A stretch of DNA of 5,726 nt, taken from the NCBI GenBank assembly GCA_003157295.1, contig PMJF01000057.1, positions 2,984 through 8,709 on the forward strand. Reading direction: 5' to 3'. This document shows positions 1 to 5,229 of this stretch, piece after piece; the stretch's first letter is position 1, and the number at the start of each line of letters is the position of its first letter. The notes under the pieces were generated by a model, which was not told where the DNA came from, ran no database searches, and worked only from the letters and a program-made list of their open reading frames with translations. Source of the DNA: Candidatus Moraniibacteriota bacterium (lineage in GTDB: Bacteria > Patescibacteriota > Minisyncoccia > Moranbacterales > UBA11712). The translations under genes and the position numbers were made by a program.

Positions 1-123
1 CGTACAAGTGTTGGTTGGATCAATTTCAATGGTGACAGGAAAACAGGTTCCAGTCCGAAGCCACTCTTCGACCCGGCCTAGATGAGAATATATTTTTGCT
101 TGGGATAAAAAAGAGAATTCCAT
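1..123 (-). CDS. Radical SAM enzyme, N-terminal fragment (cut by window edge)
   Basis: Only the first 41 residues lie in the window, beginning with ATG at 123-121. The visible protein ends in PVTIEIDPTNTCT. Radical SAM proteins of the MoaA/PqqE/SPASM type typically start their barrel with a beta strand of the form P-x-x-x-E-I-x-P-T-N-x-C, where that cysteine is the first of the CX3CX2C motif binding the 4Fe-4S cluster that cleaves S-adenosylmethionine. Here Cys40 would be that residue; the other two cysteines are beyond the edge. About 28 residues precede the strand, a usual length. The start is supported by a GGGGGA ribosome site at 130-135, six bases upstream, and a promoter just before it. 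Substrate and subfamily cannot be told from this fragment. It lies 68 bases after the ImmA-like gene on the same strand, so the two could be functionally linked. The family call is an inference from one short motif, though a characteristic one. Confidence 0.72.
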   Translation of the reverse strand, partial: MEFSFLSQAKIYSHLGRVEEWLRTGTCFPVTIEIDPTNTCT

Positions 124-144
124 AAATTTTCCCCCGCCGAAATC

Positions 145-172
145 TGTATAGGCGAAGCGTTAGGTCTAACAA
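145..172 (-). promoter_or_regulatory. Putative sigma70-type promoter for the radical SAM gene
   Basis: On the minus strand a -35 box TTGTTA (172-167) and a -10 box TATACA (150-145) are separated by 16 bases. Transcription would start near 138, just ahead of the GGGGGA ribosome site (135-130) and the ATG at 123. The spacing of all elements is coherent, so the gene probably has its own promoter rather than depending only on read-through from the upstream regulators. Read by eye. Confidence 0.5.
159..170. promoter_or_regulatory. Dyad GTTAG-gt-CTAAC overlapping the -35 box, possible operator
   Basis: A perfect 5+5 base inverted repeat with a two-base centre overlaps the -35 element of the putative radical SAM promoter. 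A regulator bound here would block RNA polymerase, and the neighbouring XRE protein is an obvious candidate. It is short enough to arise by chance, and no second copy is seen at the XRE gene's own promoter, so the assignment is speculative. Confidence 0.25.
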
Positions 173-191
173 GGCTTAGCTTTGGCGCAGC

Positions 192-707
192 TTAAGTTAA
201 GCCAAGCTCTTTCGCTCTATATCTAACAGCTTCGCCTGAAACCTTAAAAAAACTTGCCAATCTCACCTTCTTAAATAATTCTGGTTCCCTTATGGTTTTC
301 CATTCATGAATGAATATTTCTGCTGGCATTAGAAAGGCGGCAGCAAATCTTTCGCAAAACCGTTCTGTGCCTTTAGCAGAAAAAGTTTCGCCACAGGAGA
401 GCCCGTATTTTAAACCAACATTTCTAATTATATGAGCAAGTTCGTGGCATTGCGTAAATCTTTGTCTATAATCTATTTCTTTTGAATTTATTCCAATTTT
501 GTATATTCCAGACTTAGGATCCGGATATACAAATCCCGAGTGGCCATCTCTCAGTGTATCCCAGAATCGTATTTCTATTTTTATACCAAAATTTTCTTCG
601 GTCCATCTGACCAAAGACAGGATTGATGGCATAGTATCGCCTATGCCATCATATATTGCAGTAGCAACACGCTCTGCGTTCGCATTTATTATTTCGTATT
701 CTTTCAT
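192..707 (-). CDS. ImmA/IrrE-family metallo-endopeptidase
   Basis: A 171-residue protein with the zinc-protease signature HELAH at residues 88-92 (His88 and His92 as ligands, Glu89 as catalytic base). The second family motif is ERFCERFAAAFLMP at 115-128, in which Glu115 fits the third zinc ligand. The C-terminal stretch (about 149-171) resembles the small helical end of the family, with VSxxAVRYRxxELGL. In ImmA of ICEBs1 and IrrE/DdrO systems this protease cleaves a partner XRE repressor and so relieves repression after DNA damage or another signal. Its start ATG overlaps the TGA of the upstream XRE gene (ATGA, 707-704) and has no SD, so translation is probably coupled. No N-terminal helix-turn-helix is fused; that role is in the separate upstream gene. 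The protein is soluble, with no signal or membrane segment. Base composition is about 35% GC by eye, well below the ftsK region. The family is certain; that it cleaves its neighbour is inferred. Confidence 0.93.
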   Translation of the reverse strand: MKEYEIINANAERVATAIYDGIGDTMPSILSLVRWTEENFGIKIEIRFWDTLRDGHSGFVYPDPKSGIYKIGINSKEIDYRQRFTQCHELAHIIRNVGLKYGLSCGETFSAKGTERFCERFAAAFLMPAEIFIHEWKTIREPELFKKVRLASFFKVSGEAVRYRAKELGLT

Positions 708-1036
708 TGTTTATTTTCACTAAAACTTTTTATCACACCTTCTATTACATTAACATCCACTTCACTTATAATTTTGTATTTCTCCCGCAGATAAACCTTA
801 AGGGATGATGGCTTGTCTTGCTCTATCACATTAAGAAAATCCAGAATGTCTTTAACTTTAATATCGAAGCCAGCAGATAATTTTATGATTGTCTCCAGCG
901 ATATATTTTTTTGGTCAAAATCTCCTTGTTCGAGACGAGACAAAAATCCCTTGGAAAGATTACTTTTCTTAGATAATCGGTCTAGCGTTAAAGATTTATT
1001 TTCCCTGTAATTTTTCACGAATAAGCTAAGTTTCAT
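704..1036 (-). CDS. XRE-family helix-turn-helix transcriptional regulator
   Basis: A 110-residue protein with an N-terminal lambda-repressor-like domain at about residues 4-70. LTLDRLSKKSNLSKGFLSRLEQG (17-39) is the helix-turn-helix, with the usual small and polar residues at the turn and the recognition helix SKGFLSRLE. Residues 75-110 form a short, probably helical tail (SLKVYLREKYKI...) that may serve in dimerisation or as the site cut by the protease. The next gene is an ImmA/IrrE protease overlapping by four bases. The pairing of an XRE repressor with such a protease is a known switch in ICEBs1 (ImmR/ImmA) and Deinococcus (DdrO/IrrE), so this is most likely an autorepressor controlled by the protease. 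Its targets are unknown; its own promoter and the nearby radical SAM promoter are candidates. The ATG at 1036 has no SD and would lie only about six bases from the predicted transcription start. The gene is AT-rich like its partner. Confidence 0.92.
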   Translation of the reverse strand: MKLSLFVKNYRENKSLTLDRLSKKSNLSKGFLSRLEQGDFDQKNISLETIIKLSAGFDIKVKDILDFLNVIEQDKPSSLKVYLREKYKIISEVDVNVIEGVIKSFSENKQ

Positions 1037-1048
1037 ATGGTTAAATAA

Positions 1049-1078
1049 AGTTTACTATATAAAACAAATATTTGCCAA
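1049..1078 (-). promoter_or_regulatory. Putative promoter of the XRE-ImmA operon
   Basis: On the minus strand TTGGCA (1078-1073) and TAAACT (1054-1049) are separated by 18 bases and match the -35 and -10 consensus well enough to be a promoter. The predicted start near 1042 leaves a leader of only about six bases before the ATG at 1036, and no ribosome site is visible, so the message would be nearly leaderless. A TATAGT hexamer overlaps the -10 region but is badly spaced from the -35. Confidence 0.5.
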
Positions 1079-1097
1079 TCATCCCTGAAAAAAAGAC

Positions 1098-1113
1098 TTC
1101 ACTGTACACTGAA
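1098..1113. promoter_or_regulatory. Imperfect palindrome upstream of the XRE promoter, possible operator
   Basis: TTCACTGTACACTGAA is a 16-base dyad with one mismatched pair (14 of 16 bases symmetric). It sits about 20 bases upstream of the -35 box of the XRE-ImmA promoter, and its size and symmetry suit an XRE dimer. It is not a CTGTN8ACAG or GAACN4GTTC LexA site. The distance from the core promoter would favour activation or looping over simple blocking. Binding is not shown by the sequence alone. Confidence 0.35.
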
Positions 1114-1127
1114 ACACTTTTTTTATC

Positions 1128-1170
1128 AAATAAAAAGCCCCGGGGGAGAAATTAATTTCCCATCGGAGCT
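1128..1170 (-). terminator. Rho-independent terminator after the cysteine-cluster gene
   Basis: Read on the minus strand, AGCTCC (1170-1165) pairs with GGGGCT (1141-1136), allowing one G-U pair. This encloses a second hairpin in which GGGAAA (1161-1156) pairs with TTTC-T-CC (1151-1145) around a TTAA loop. The outer stem is followed by TTTTT-A-TTT (1136-1128). The structure begins at the stop codon of the upstream gene and separates it from the XRE-ImmA operon on the same strand. Confidence 0.65.
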
Positions 1171-1588
1171 AAAAGGTGATAAAATAGCTTCCTTCCATTA
1201 TCGGGCAGTCTGGCATCAGGGAAGTGCCGAACATGCGGCAGGCCATTGGCCGGTGTTCATGAATCGAGCACCTGTTTTCCCGGTTGAGAAAAATACATCG
1301 GATCCATTGGATCTTTTTACGAAGGCAATGCTTGACTGCCTCTCGCTCGATCCAACCGCGTTCGTGCTCAGTTATCTCCTGCCCGATATTTTGGAAAATA
1401 TTTAGGGGCGGGAAGATGTAGAAACCACTGTCCCGACTTCCGACCAGCTTCACGATATTGCAGTCGTACCGGCGAAAGATGCCGATTTCCTCGGCGCTCG
1501 AGAACGCATCCCGGTTCCACAGCGTGAATATCCCGCAACAGTATGCTTTGCAGGACCAACCCCTTGTGCAAGGTGCTGTTTGATACAT
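1169..1588 (-). CDS. YkgJ-like cysteine-cluster protein
   Basis: A 139-residue protein rich in cysteine (residues 7, 13, 17, 18, 43, 88, 98, 107, 117 and 128). The central signature C98-IFLNREN-R-C107-SIHEHRPMAC117-RMF matches the YkgJ/UPF0153 pattern CxFL....CxIHxxRPxxCRxF, and the N-terminal cluster C13-x3-C17-C18 matches the family's opening CxxCC-type element. Family members are thought to bind zinc or iron-sulfur through these cysteines; their biochemical role is not established. No signal peptide or membrane segment is seen. The start at 1588 has the best ribosome site in the window, AGGAGG (1598-1593), four bases from the ATG. The gene stands alone, between its own promoter and a terminator, divergent from ftsK. 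Its GC content resembles ftsK rather than the AT-rich XRE-ImmA pair, so it is likely resident. The second, overlapping reading frame at 1368-1571 is a shadow of this gene. Confidence 0.82.
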   Translation of the reverse strand: MYQTAPCTRGWSCKAYCCGIFTLWNRDAFSSAEEIGIFRRYDCNIVKLVGSRDSGFYIFPPLNIFQNIGQEITEHERGWIEREAVKHCLRKKIQWIRCIFLNRENRCSIHEHRPMACRMFGTSLMPDCPIMEGSYFITF

Positions 1589-1592
1589 ATTT

Positions 1593-1598
1593 CCTCCT
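1593..1598 (-). promoter_or_regulatory. Strong Shine-Dalgarno site AGGAGG of the cysteine-cluster gene
   Basis: A perfect six-base match to the anti-SD of 16S rRNA lies four bases upstream of ATG 1588, fixing that start. It stands out because the XRE, ImmA, FtsK, RodZ-like and RecA starts in the window have no comparable site. Confidence 0.8.
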
Positions 1599-1606
1599 GA
1601 ATATGT

Positions 1607-1647
1607 AGGATAGTGTATTTTCTTTTATTTAATAATCATCCTATCCT
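1607..1647. repeat. Inverted repeat AGGATAG / CTATCCT in the leader of the cysteine-cluster gene
   Basis: AGGATAG (1607-1613) and CTATCCT (1641-1647) are perfect 7-base inverted arms 27 bases apart. The upstream arm covers the -10 region of the putative minus-strand promoter and the other lies just before the SD. It could be a pair of operator half-sites or a leader hairpin holding an AT-rich loop. Chance is possible. Confidence 0.3.
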
Positions 1648-1666
1648 TAAAAGCCATATTTATCAA
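1638..1666 (-). promoter_or_regulatory. Putative promoter of the cysteine-cluster gene
   Basis: On the minus strand TTGATA (1666-1661) and TAGGAT (1643-1638) are separated by the ideal 17 bases. Transcription would start near 1631, giving a leader of about 43 bases that contains the AGGAGG ribosome site. Confidence 0.5.
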
Positions 1667-1670
1667 GAAA

Positions 1671-1700
1671 CTGGAAGCCTTTCAAATAATATGTTAAAAT
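1671..1700 (+). promoter_or_regulatory. Possible promoter of ftsK
   Basis: TAAAAT at 1695-1700 is a good -10 box 26 bases before the ftsK ATG. The best -35, CTGGAA at 1671-1676 with an 18-base spacer, matches only half of the consensus. ftsK opens a divergent transcription unit here, so some promoter is expected in 1589-1726. The predicted leader is about 20 bases and holds no recognisable SD. Confidence 0.35.
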
Positions 1701-1726
1701 AACCGAGTATTAATCTTCAAGACAAA

Positions 1727-4003
1727 ATGGGCCGAAAAAAGAAAAAAGAAAAAAACAGTGAAAATGGGAACGGAAAGGGCAGTTATCACAAAAAAAAACA
1801 CTTGAAGGGGGACACGAAAAGAAGCATCACCGCGGTTTTTTTGATTGTCTTGGCAGTGTTGGCCATTTTCAGCCTTTTTGGAGGAGCGGGCGTGTTTGGG
1901 ACATACCTCAACAAAGTTCTGGCGATGCTTTTTGGCATCGGCCGGTTTTTGCTACCGGTTCTTTTGATTGCAGTCGGATTTCTCTATTTCAAAAAAGACT
2001 CCGAAAGCTATTATGTCTTTGTCGCGGCCGGGTTTGTTCTTTTCTTCGCCGCCATATTGGGACTCATCCATATTTTCAATCCACTTGACCAGATGATGGC
2101 GGTGGCTGGAAAAGGAATGGGGGGCGGATTCTTGGGCGCGGCCGTGGCCTATCCAACTTTGAAACTGTTCGGTTTTTCAGCCGGAATGATCGTGCTGCTT
2201 GCAGTATCTCTCGCGGCGCTACTTCTTGCTTTCAATGTACCTCTCCGATCTCTTCTTAAGCCGGTGGAATGGTTCAAAGAAAAAAATGAAGATGATTCAG
2301 AAGAAAAACCGGAGGAGCAAAAAGTGGAAGTGGAGCAGCCAGTGCTCAGCGACGATGAAAAGATAAAAAAAGCGACTCGGCTGGGATCCCTGCTTCGTGG
2401 AAGGCCGGAAAAAGTCTTGCCGGAGCGCCGCGTGGCCGCGCAACGACAATCCATGGCTTCCGGGTGGAAATTGCCGCCCCTCGATCTTTTGGAAAAAACT
2501 TCCGGAATAGCCAAAGCCGGGGACATTGAAGCGAACGCTAAAATTATTCAGAATAAGCTCAAGAATTTTGGGATCGAAGTCGAGATCGGGGAAATTAGCG
2601 TTGGGCCGGCTTTTACCCAATATAGTTTCAAGCCGGAAGCCGGGGTGAAACTGAGCAAGATCACGGCTCTTAACAATGATCTCTCGCTGGCGCTGGCCCA
2701 GCACCCGATCCGAATCGAAGCCCCAATTCCCGGTAAGGCTCTCATTGGCATTGAGGTCCCGAACAAGTCCTCAACCCTGGTGCGTCTCTGGGACATTGTT
2801 GACAGTTCTGATTTTGCCGAGAGAAAAACCAATCTTACTCTGGCTCTTGGACAGGATGTCGTTGGAAACTATATCCTGGGAGACCTCAATGAAATGCCGC
2901 ATCTCATGATCGCCGGATCCACCGGGACCGGGAAGAGCGTCTGCATCAATACGCTGATCACATCTCTTCTTTATCAAAATTCACCGGATGATCTCAAGCT
3001 GATATTGATCGATCCGAAAAGGGTCGAGCTCACGGCCTTCAACGGCATTCCTCATCTTTTGACACCGACCGTGGTTGATAACGGAAAGGTGGCCAACTCT
3101 CTTAAATGGGCGATAGTTGAAATGGAAAGGCGCTATAAAATGCTGCAGGGAGCCGGCTCAAGAGATATTTTTTCCTATAACAGCAAGATAAAAGAAGGCC
3201 AGAAAAAAAATATTGTCGATGAAGACACCGGCGAAGTGATCGGCGAAGAAGAGGTGAAGCGTTTGCCCTTCATTGTGATCATCATCGACGAACTGGCAGA
3301 CATCATGGCCTCACATTCCAAGGAAGTGGAAGCGGCCATTGTGCGGCTGGCGCAAATGGCGCGGGCGGTGGGAATCCATCTCATTGTTTCAACTCAGCGG
3401 CCTTCAGTTGAGGTGCTGACGGGTCTCATCAAGGCGAATATAGGAACGAGAATCGCTTTTAAGGTCGCCACTCAAATTGATTCACGGACGATCCTTGATA
3501 TGGGCGGGGCGGAAAAATTGCTTGGGAACGGAGACATGCTTTACAAAGACTCCAGGCTTCCGAAGCCCCGGCGCGTTCAGGGCGTGTTTGTCTCCGAATC
3601 AGAGGTAAAGAGAGAGGTGAAATCGATCAAGAGCCAGCTCGATGGAGAGGTTGAGTATAACGAAGACGTTACGGCTCCCCAGCGGGTCAGGTTGGGGGGG
3701 AGATCGGCATCCGGCGCGACTGAAAGTGGGGATGGAGACGATCTGTATGAAGAAGCGAAGGATACGGTCATAAAAGCCGGGAAAGGTTCGGCTTCACTGC
3801 TTCAAAGGAGACTGAGGGTCGGATACGCGAGAGCGGCCCGCCTTCTTGATATTCTCGAAGAGAATGGGGTCATCGGCCAGGCGGATGGATCGAAACCGCG
3901 GGAGATCTTGGTGGGTGGAGCAGATAATGGTCCAGCGGAAAAGATAGGTTATGAGGATGAGATAACCGACCAAAAGGAAAGGGATAAATGGCAAATGATG
4001 TAA
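1727..4003 (+). CDS. ftsK: DNA translocase FtsK/SpoIIIE, full length
   Basis: A 758-residue ATP-driven motor that pumps chromosomal DNA through the closing septum and, in FtsK, activates dimer resolution at dif. A lysine-rich cytoplasmic N terminus (1-33) precedes about four or five membrane segments (roughly 34-52, 66-88, 94-117 and 133-170). A short charged linker (about 180-250) leads to the alpha/beta motor: Walker A GSTGTGKS at 397-404, Walker B IVIIIDE ending in Asp521-Glu522, and the conserved STQRPSVEVLTGLIKANIGTR and QIDSRTILDMGGAEKLLGNGDML stretches after it. The C-terminal winged-helix gamma domain (about 671-730, with VGYARAARLLDILEENGVIG) reads the orienting KOPS/SRS sequences. 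Length matches SpoIIIE (about 790) rather than E. coli FtsK (about 1330), because the linker is short. A segment at about 490-512 (VDEDTGEVIGEEEVKR) widens the loop before Walker B. The ATG at 1727 has no clear SD but fits the family's basic N terminus. All key residues are present. The RodZ-like gene and recA follow. Confidence 0.97.
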   Translation: MGRKKKKEKNSENGNGKGSYHKKKHLKGDTKRSITAVFLIVLAVLAIFSLFGGAGVFGTYLNKVLAMLFGIGRFLLPVLLIAVGFLYFKKDSESYYVFVAAGFVLFFAAILGLIHIFNPLDQMMAVAGKGMGGGFLGAAVAYPTLKLFGFSAGMIVLLAVSLAALLLAFNVPLRSLLKPVEWFKEKNEDDSEEKPEEQKVEVEQPVLSDDEKIKKATRLGSLLRGRPEKVLPERRVAAQRQSMASGWKLPPLDLLEKTSGIAKAGDIEANAKIIQNKLKNFGIEVEIGEISVGPAFTQYSFKPEAGVKLSKITALNNDLSLALAQHPIRIEAPIPGKALIGIEVPNKSSTLVRLWDIVDSSDFAERKTNLTLALGQDVVGNYILGDLNEMPHLMIAGSTGTGKSVCINTLITSLLYQNSPDDLKLILIDPKRVELTAFNGIPHLLTPTVVDNGKVANSLKWAIVEMERRYKMLQGAGSRDIFSYNSKIKEGQKKNIVDEDTGEVIGEEEVKRLPFIVIIIDELADIMASHSKEVEAAIVRLAQMARAVGIHLIVSTQRPSVEVLTGLIKANIGTRIAFKVATQIDSRTILDMGGAEKLLGNGDMLYKDSRLPKPRRVQGVFVSESEVKREVKSIKSQLDGEVEYNEDVTAPQRVRLGGRSASGATESGDGDDLYEEAKDTVIKAGKGSASLLQRRLRVGYARAARLLDILEENGVIGQADGSKPREILVGGADNGPAEKIGYEDEITDQKERDKWQMM

Positions 4004-4014
4004 AGCGGGGTAGG

Positions 4015-4044
4015 CTGGCAAATTCGGAGATAAAAGGCTATAAT
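4015..4044 (+). promoter_or_regulatory. Near-consensus promoter between ftsK and the rodZ-like gene
   Basis: A perfect TATAAT -10 box (4039-4044) lies 18 bases after CTGGCA (4015-4020), which matches four of six -35 bases. Transcription would start near 4051, about 130 bases before the rodZ-like TTG start. A hairpin with a T-run follows within 20 bases, so output to rodZ-recA could be attenuated. This is the best-matching plus-strand promoter seen in the window. Confidence 0.5.
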
Positions 4045-4068
4045 AGAAAAAACAAAAACAAAACCAAG

Positions 4069-4091
4069 AACAGGATTTTTTACCTGTTTTT
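4069..4091 (+). terminator. Short hairpin plus T-run after ftsK, terminator or attenuator
   Basis: AACAGG (4069-4074) and CCTGTT (4083-4088) pair perfectly around an 8-base T-rich loop, and five T (4087-4091) overlap and follow the stem. This is a weak intrinsic terminator, 66 bases after the ftsK stop. It may end ftsK transcripts, or act on the promoter just upstream. Confidence 0.45.
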
Positions 4092-4126
4092 ATTGTGATA
4101 AGAAATAGCAGTAGCTTTCATTGAGT

Positions 4127-4139
4127 AATTCGGAGAATT
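4127..4139. repeat. AATTCGGAGAATT dyad, partly a second copy of 4021-4030
   Basis: AATTC and GAATT are perfect inverted arms around GGA. Its first ten bases, AATTCGGAGA, also occur at 4021-4030, inside the spacer of the promoter above, giving a 10-base direct repeat 106 bases apart in one intergenic region. This could be a paired protein site or repeat-derived DNA; no function can be assigned. Confidence 0.35.
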
Positions 4140-4180
4140 AAAAAATCCAAATTACAAATTAAAAATAACAAATTATAATT
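4140..4180. repeat. AT-rich, degenerate 'caaatta' repeat tract before the rodZ-like gene
   Basis: The 41 bases just before the TTG start are almost wholly A and T and contain repeated units: ccaaatta, caaatta, aacaaatta. Similar tracts of tandem aaattacaaatt-type units are, from general knowledge, common between genes in Parcubacteria and related genomes. No SD is present in it. A TATAAT at 4174-4179 inside it is too close to the start codon to be its promoter. Confidence 0.45.
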
Positions 4181-5185
4181 TTGTTTCGAGGTTTTACCCA
4201 AAAAAAAGTCAATTCTTTCACGCTGGGCGAACAGCTCAAGAAAATACGTTCCGAAGGACGCATAACGCTTTTGGAAATTTCTCGGGAGACAAAGGTTCCC
4301 GTCCGTTATTTAACCATGATCGAAGAGAGTGACTATGACTCGCTGCCTCCCGATGTTTACGTCAAAGGGTTTCTGCGAAACTACGCTGAATATCTGGGAG
4401 TCGATCCGAAAAAACTGGTCGATCTTTATCAGCGGGAGAAGGACATAAAGAATAATATAACAAAAAAGGGAGACGCCGGCCCGGCGCCGAAACCCGTCCG
4501 GGTTCCGCGTTTTGTCGTCACTCCCAAGATCATTACGGCCGCGGCCATAACTCTCGTTGTGCTGGGCGGATTCCTTTTTTTGTATAAAGAGATTGGCCGG
4601 TTTGCCGCTCAGCCAAGATTGGCAATCACCGCGCCTCTGGGTGACGAAGCCATCGGGGGAAACTCCATCGACGTTAGCGGTTTTACCGATCAGGACGCCA
4701 AGCTGACCATCAATGACCAGCCGGTACTGGTGAACGATAGCGGAGAATTCCGAGAGAACATCCTGCTGCAGGAGGGGCTCAATGCGATCACCATCTCCGC
4801 CACAAATAAATTCGGAAAAAATGTTTCAAAAAAGATCAATATAAAATCCGACTATCAGAAACCGGATCTGGCCTATGATCCGAATCTGGGAGGAAGTGAA
4901 AGCGGGCAGGTCGACGGTGATCAGACGGCCAAGAAAAAGGGAGTGGAAGTTTCCGTCCGAGCGGATTCCCTGCCTACTTGGCTTTCGGTCGAATCGGACG
5001 GGAATCTGGTGTATTCCGGAACGATGCTTCCGGGAGCGATTCAAGATTTCAATGGAGAAAAAGAGGTCCGGATCACCAGCGGCAAAGCCAATCAAACTTT
5101 CATCAAGGTCAACGGAAAGCCGGAAAAAGTCTTTGCCGATAATCCGGGGATCGTAAGAGACGTCGTGTTCTCGCCGGGCGACTGA
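4181..5185 (+). CDS. rodZ: RodZ-like membrane protein: HTH_25, one membrane helix, Ig-like domain, DUF4115
   Basis: A 334-residue bitopic protein. Residues 14-88 form the RodZ-type helix-turn-helix (LGEQLKKIRSEGRITLLEISRETKVPVRYLTMIEESDYDSLPPDVYVKGFLRNYAEYLGVD). In RodZ this domain binds MreB inside the cell rather than acting as a plain DNA-binding repressor. One membrane helix follows at about 117-135. The outer part has a beta-rich domain at 147-222 (ITAPLGDEAIGGNSIDVSGFTD ... NAITISATNKFGK), resembling bacterial Ig-like/glucodextranase-B-type modules. A linker then leads to a DUF4115 RodZ C-terminal domain at about 254-332 (VSVRADSLPTWLSVESDGNLVYSGTMLPG). The start is TTG at 4181: it gives MFRGFTQKKV, the kind of lead-in expected before LGEQL, and no in-frame ATG precedes the domain. 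Alternative downstream starts would cut into the HTH. No SD is seen. It most likely supports cell shape and wall synthesis; whether MreB exists in this organism is unknown. The stop is TGA. Confidence 0.88.
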   Translation: MFRGFTQKKVNSFTLGEQLKKIRSEGRITLLEISRETKVPVRYLTMIEESDYDSLPPDVYVKGFLRNYAEYLGVDPKKLVDLYQREKDIKNNITKKGDAGPAPKPVRVPRFVVTPKIITAAAITLVVLGGFLFLYKEIGRFAAQPRLAITAPLGDEAIGGNSIDVSGFTDQDAKLTINDQPVLVNDSGEFRENILLQEGLNAITISATNKFGKNVSKKINIKSDYQKPDLAYDPNLGGSESGQVDGDQTAKKKGVEVSVRADSLPTWLSVESDGNLVYSGTMLPGAIQDFNGEKEVRITSGKANQTFIKVNGKPEKVFADNPGIVRDVVFSPGD

Positions 5186-5229
5186 TCGACCATCCAAAAA
5201 TGCGTAACTAAATAATTAAACAGCTTTCT

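Noticed and set aside
178..208. AGCTTTGGC / GCCAAGCT hairpin at the end of the ImmA gene as a terminator
   Set aside because: The 8-base stem has a bulged base and a 14-base loop and is not followed by a T-run on the minus strand, so termination is not supported.
192..1036. XRE-ImmA pair as a classical toxin-antitoxin system
   Set aside because: ImmA/IrrE proteins are regulatory proteases and nothing here shows a toxin domain; repressor plus anti-repressor protease is the simpler reading.
1098..1113. TTCACTGTACACTGAA as a LexA/SOS box
   Set aside because: It fits neither the proteobacterial CTGTN8ACAG nor the Gram-positive GAACN4GTTC pattern; kept only as a possible XRE operator.
2149..2832. 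Several antisense open frames within ftsK (2149-2526, 2297-2704, 2548-2832)
   Set aside because: They are mutually overlapping, serine/arginine-rich shadow frames of the FtsK linker and motor coding sequence, with no ribosome site or domain.
4174..4179. Perfect TATAAT just before the rodZ-like gene
   Set aside because: Transcription would begin near 4186, after the TTG start codon, and there is no matching -35 at 16-18 bases. It sits in an AT-rich repeat tract where such hexamers arise by chance.
5172..5189. Small stem around the rodZ-like stop codon (GGCGA / TCG-A-CC)
   Set aside because: Five pairs with a bulge and no T-run: not a credible terminator between rodZ and recA.
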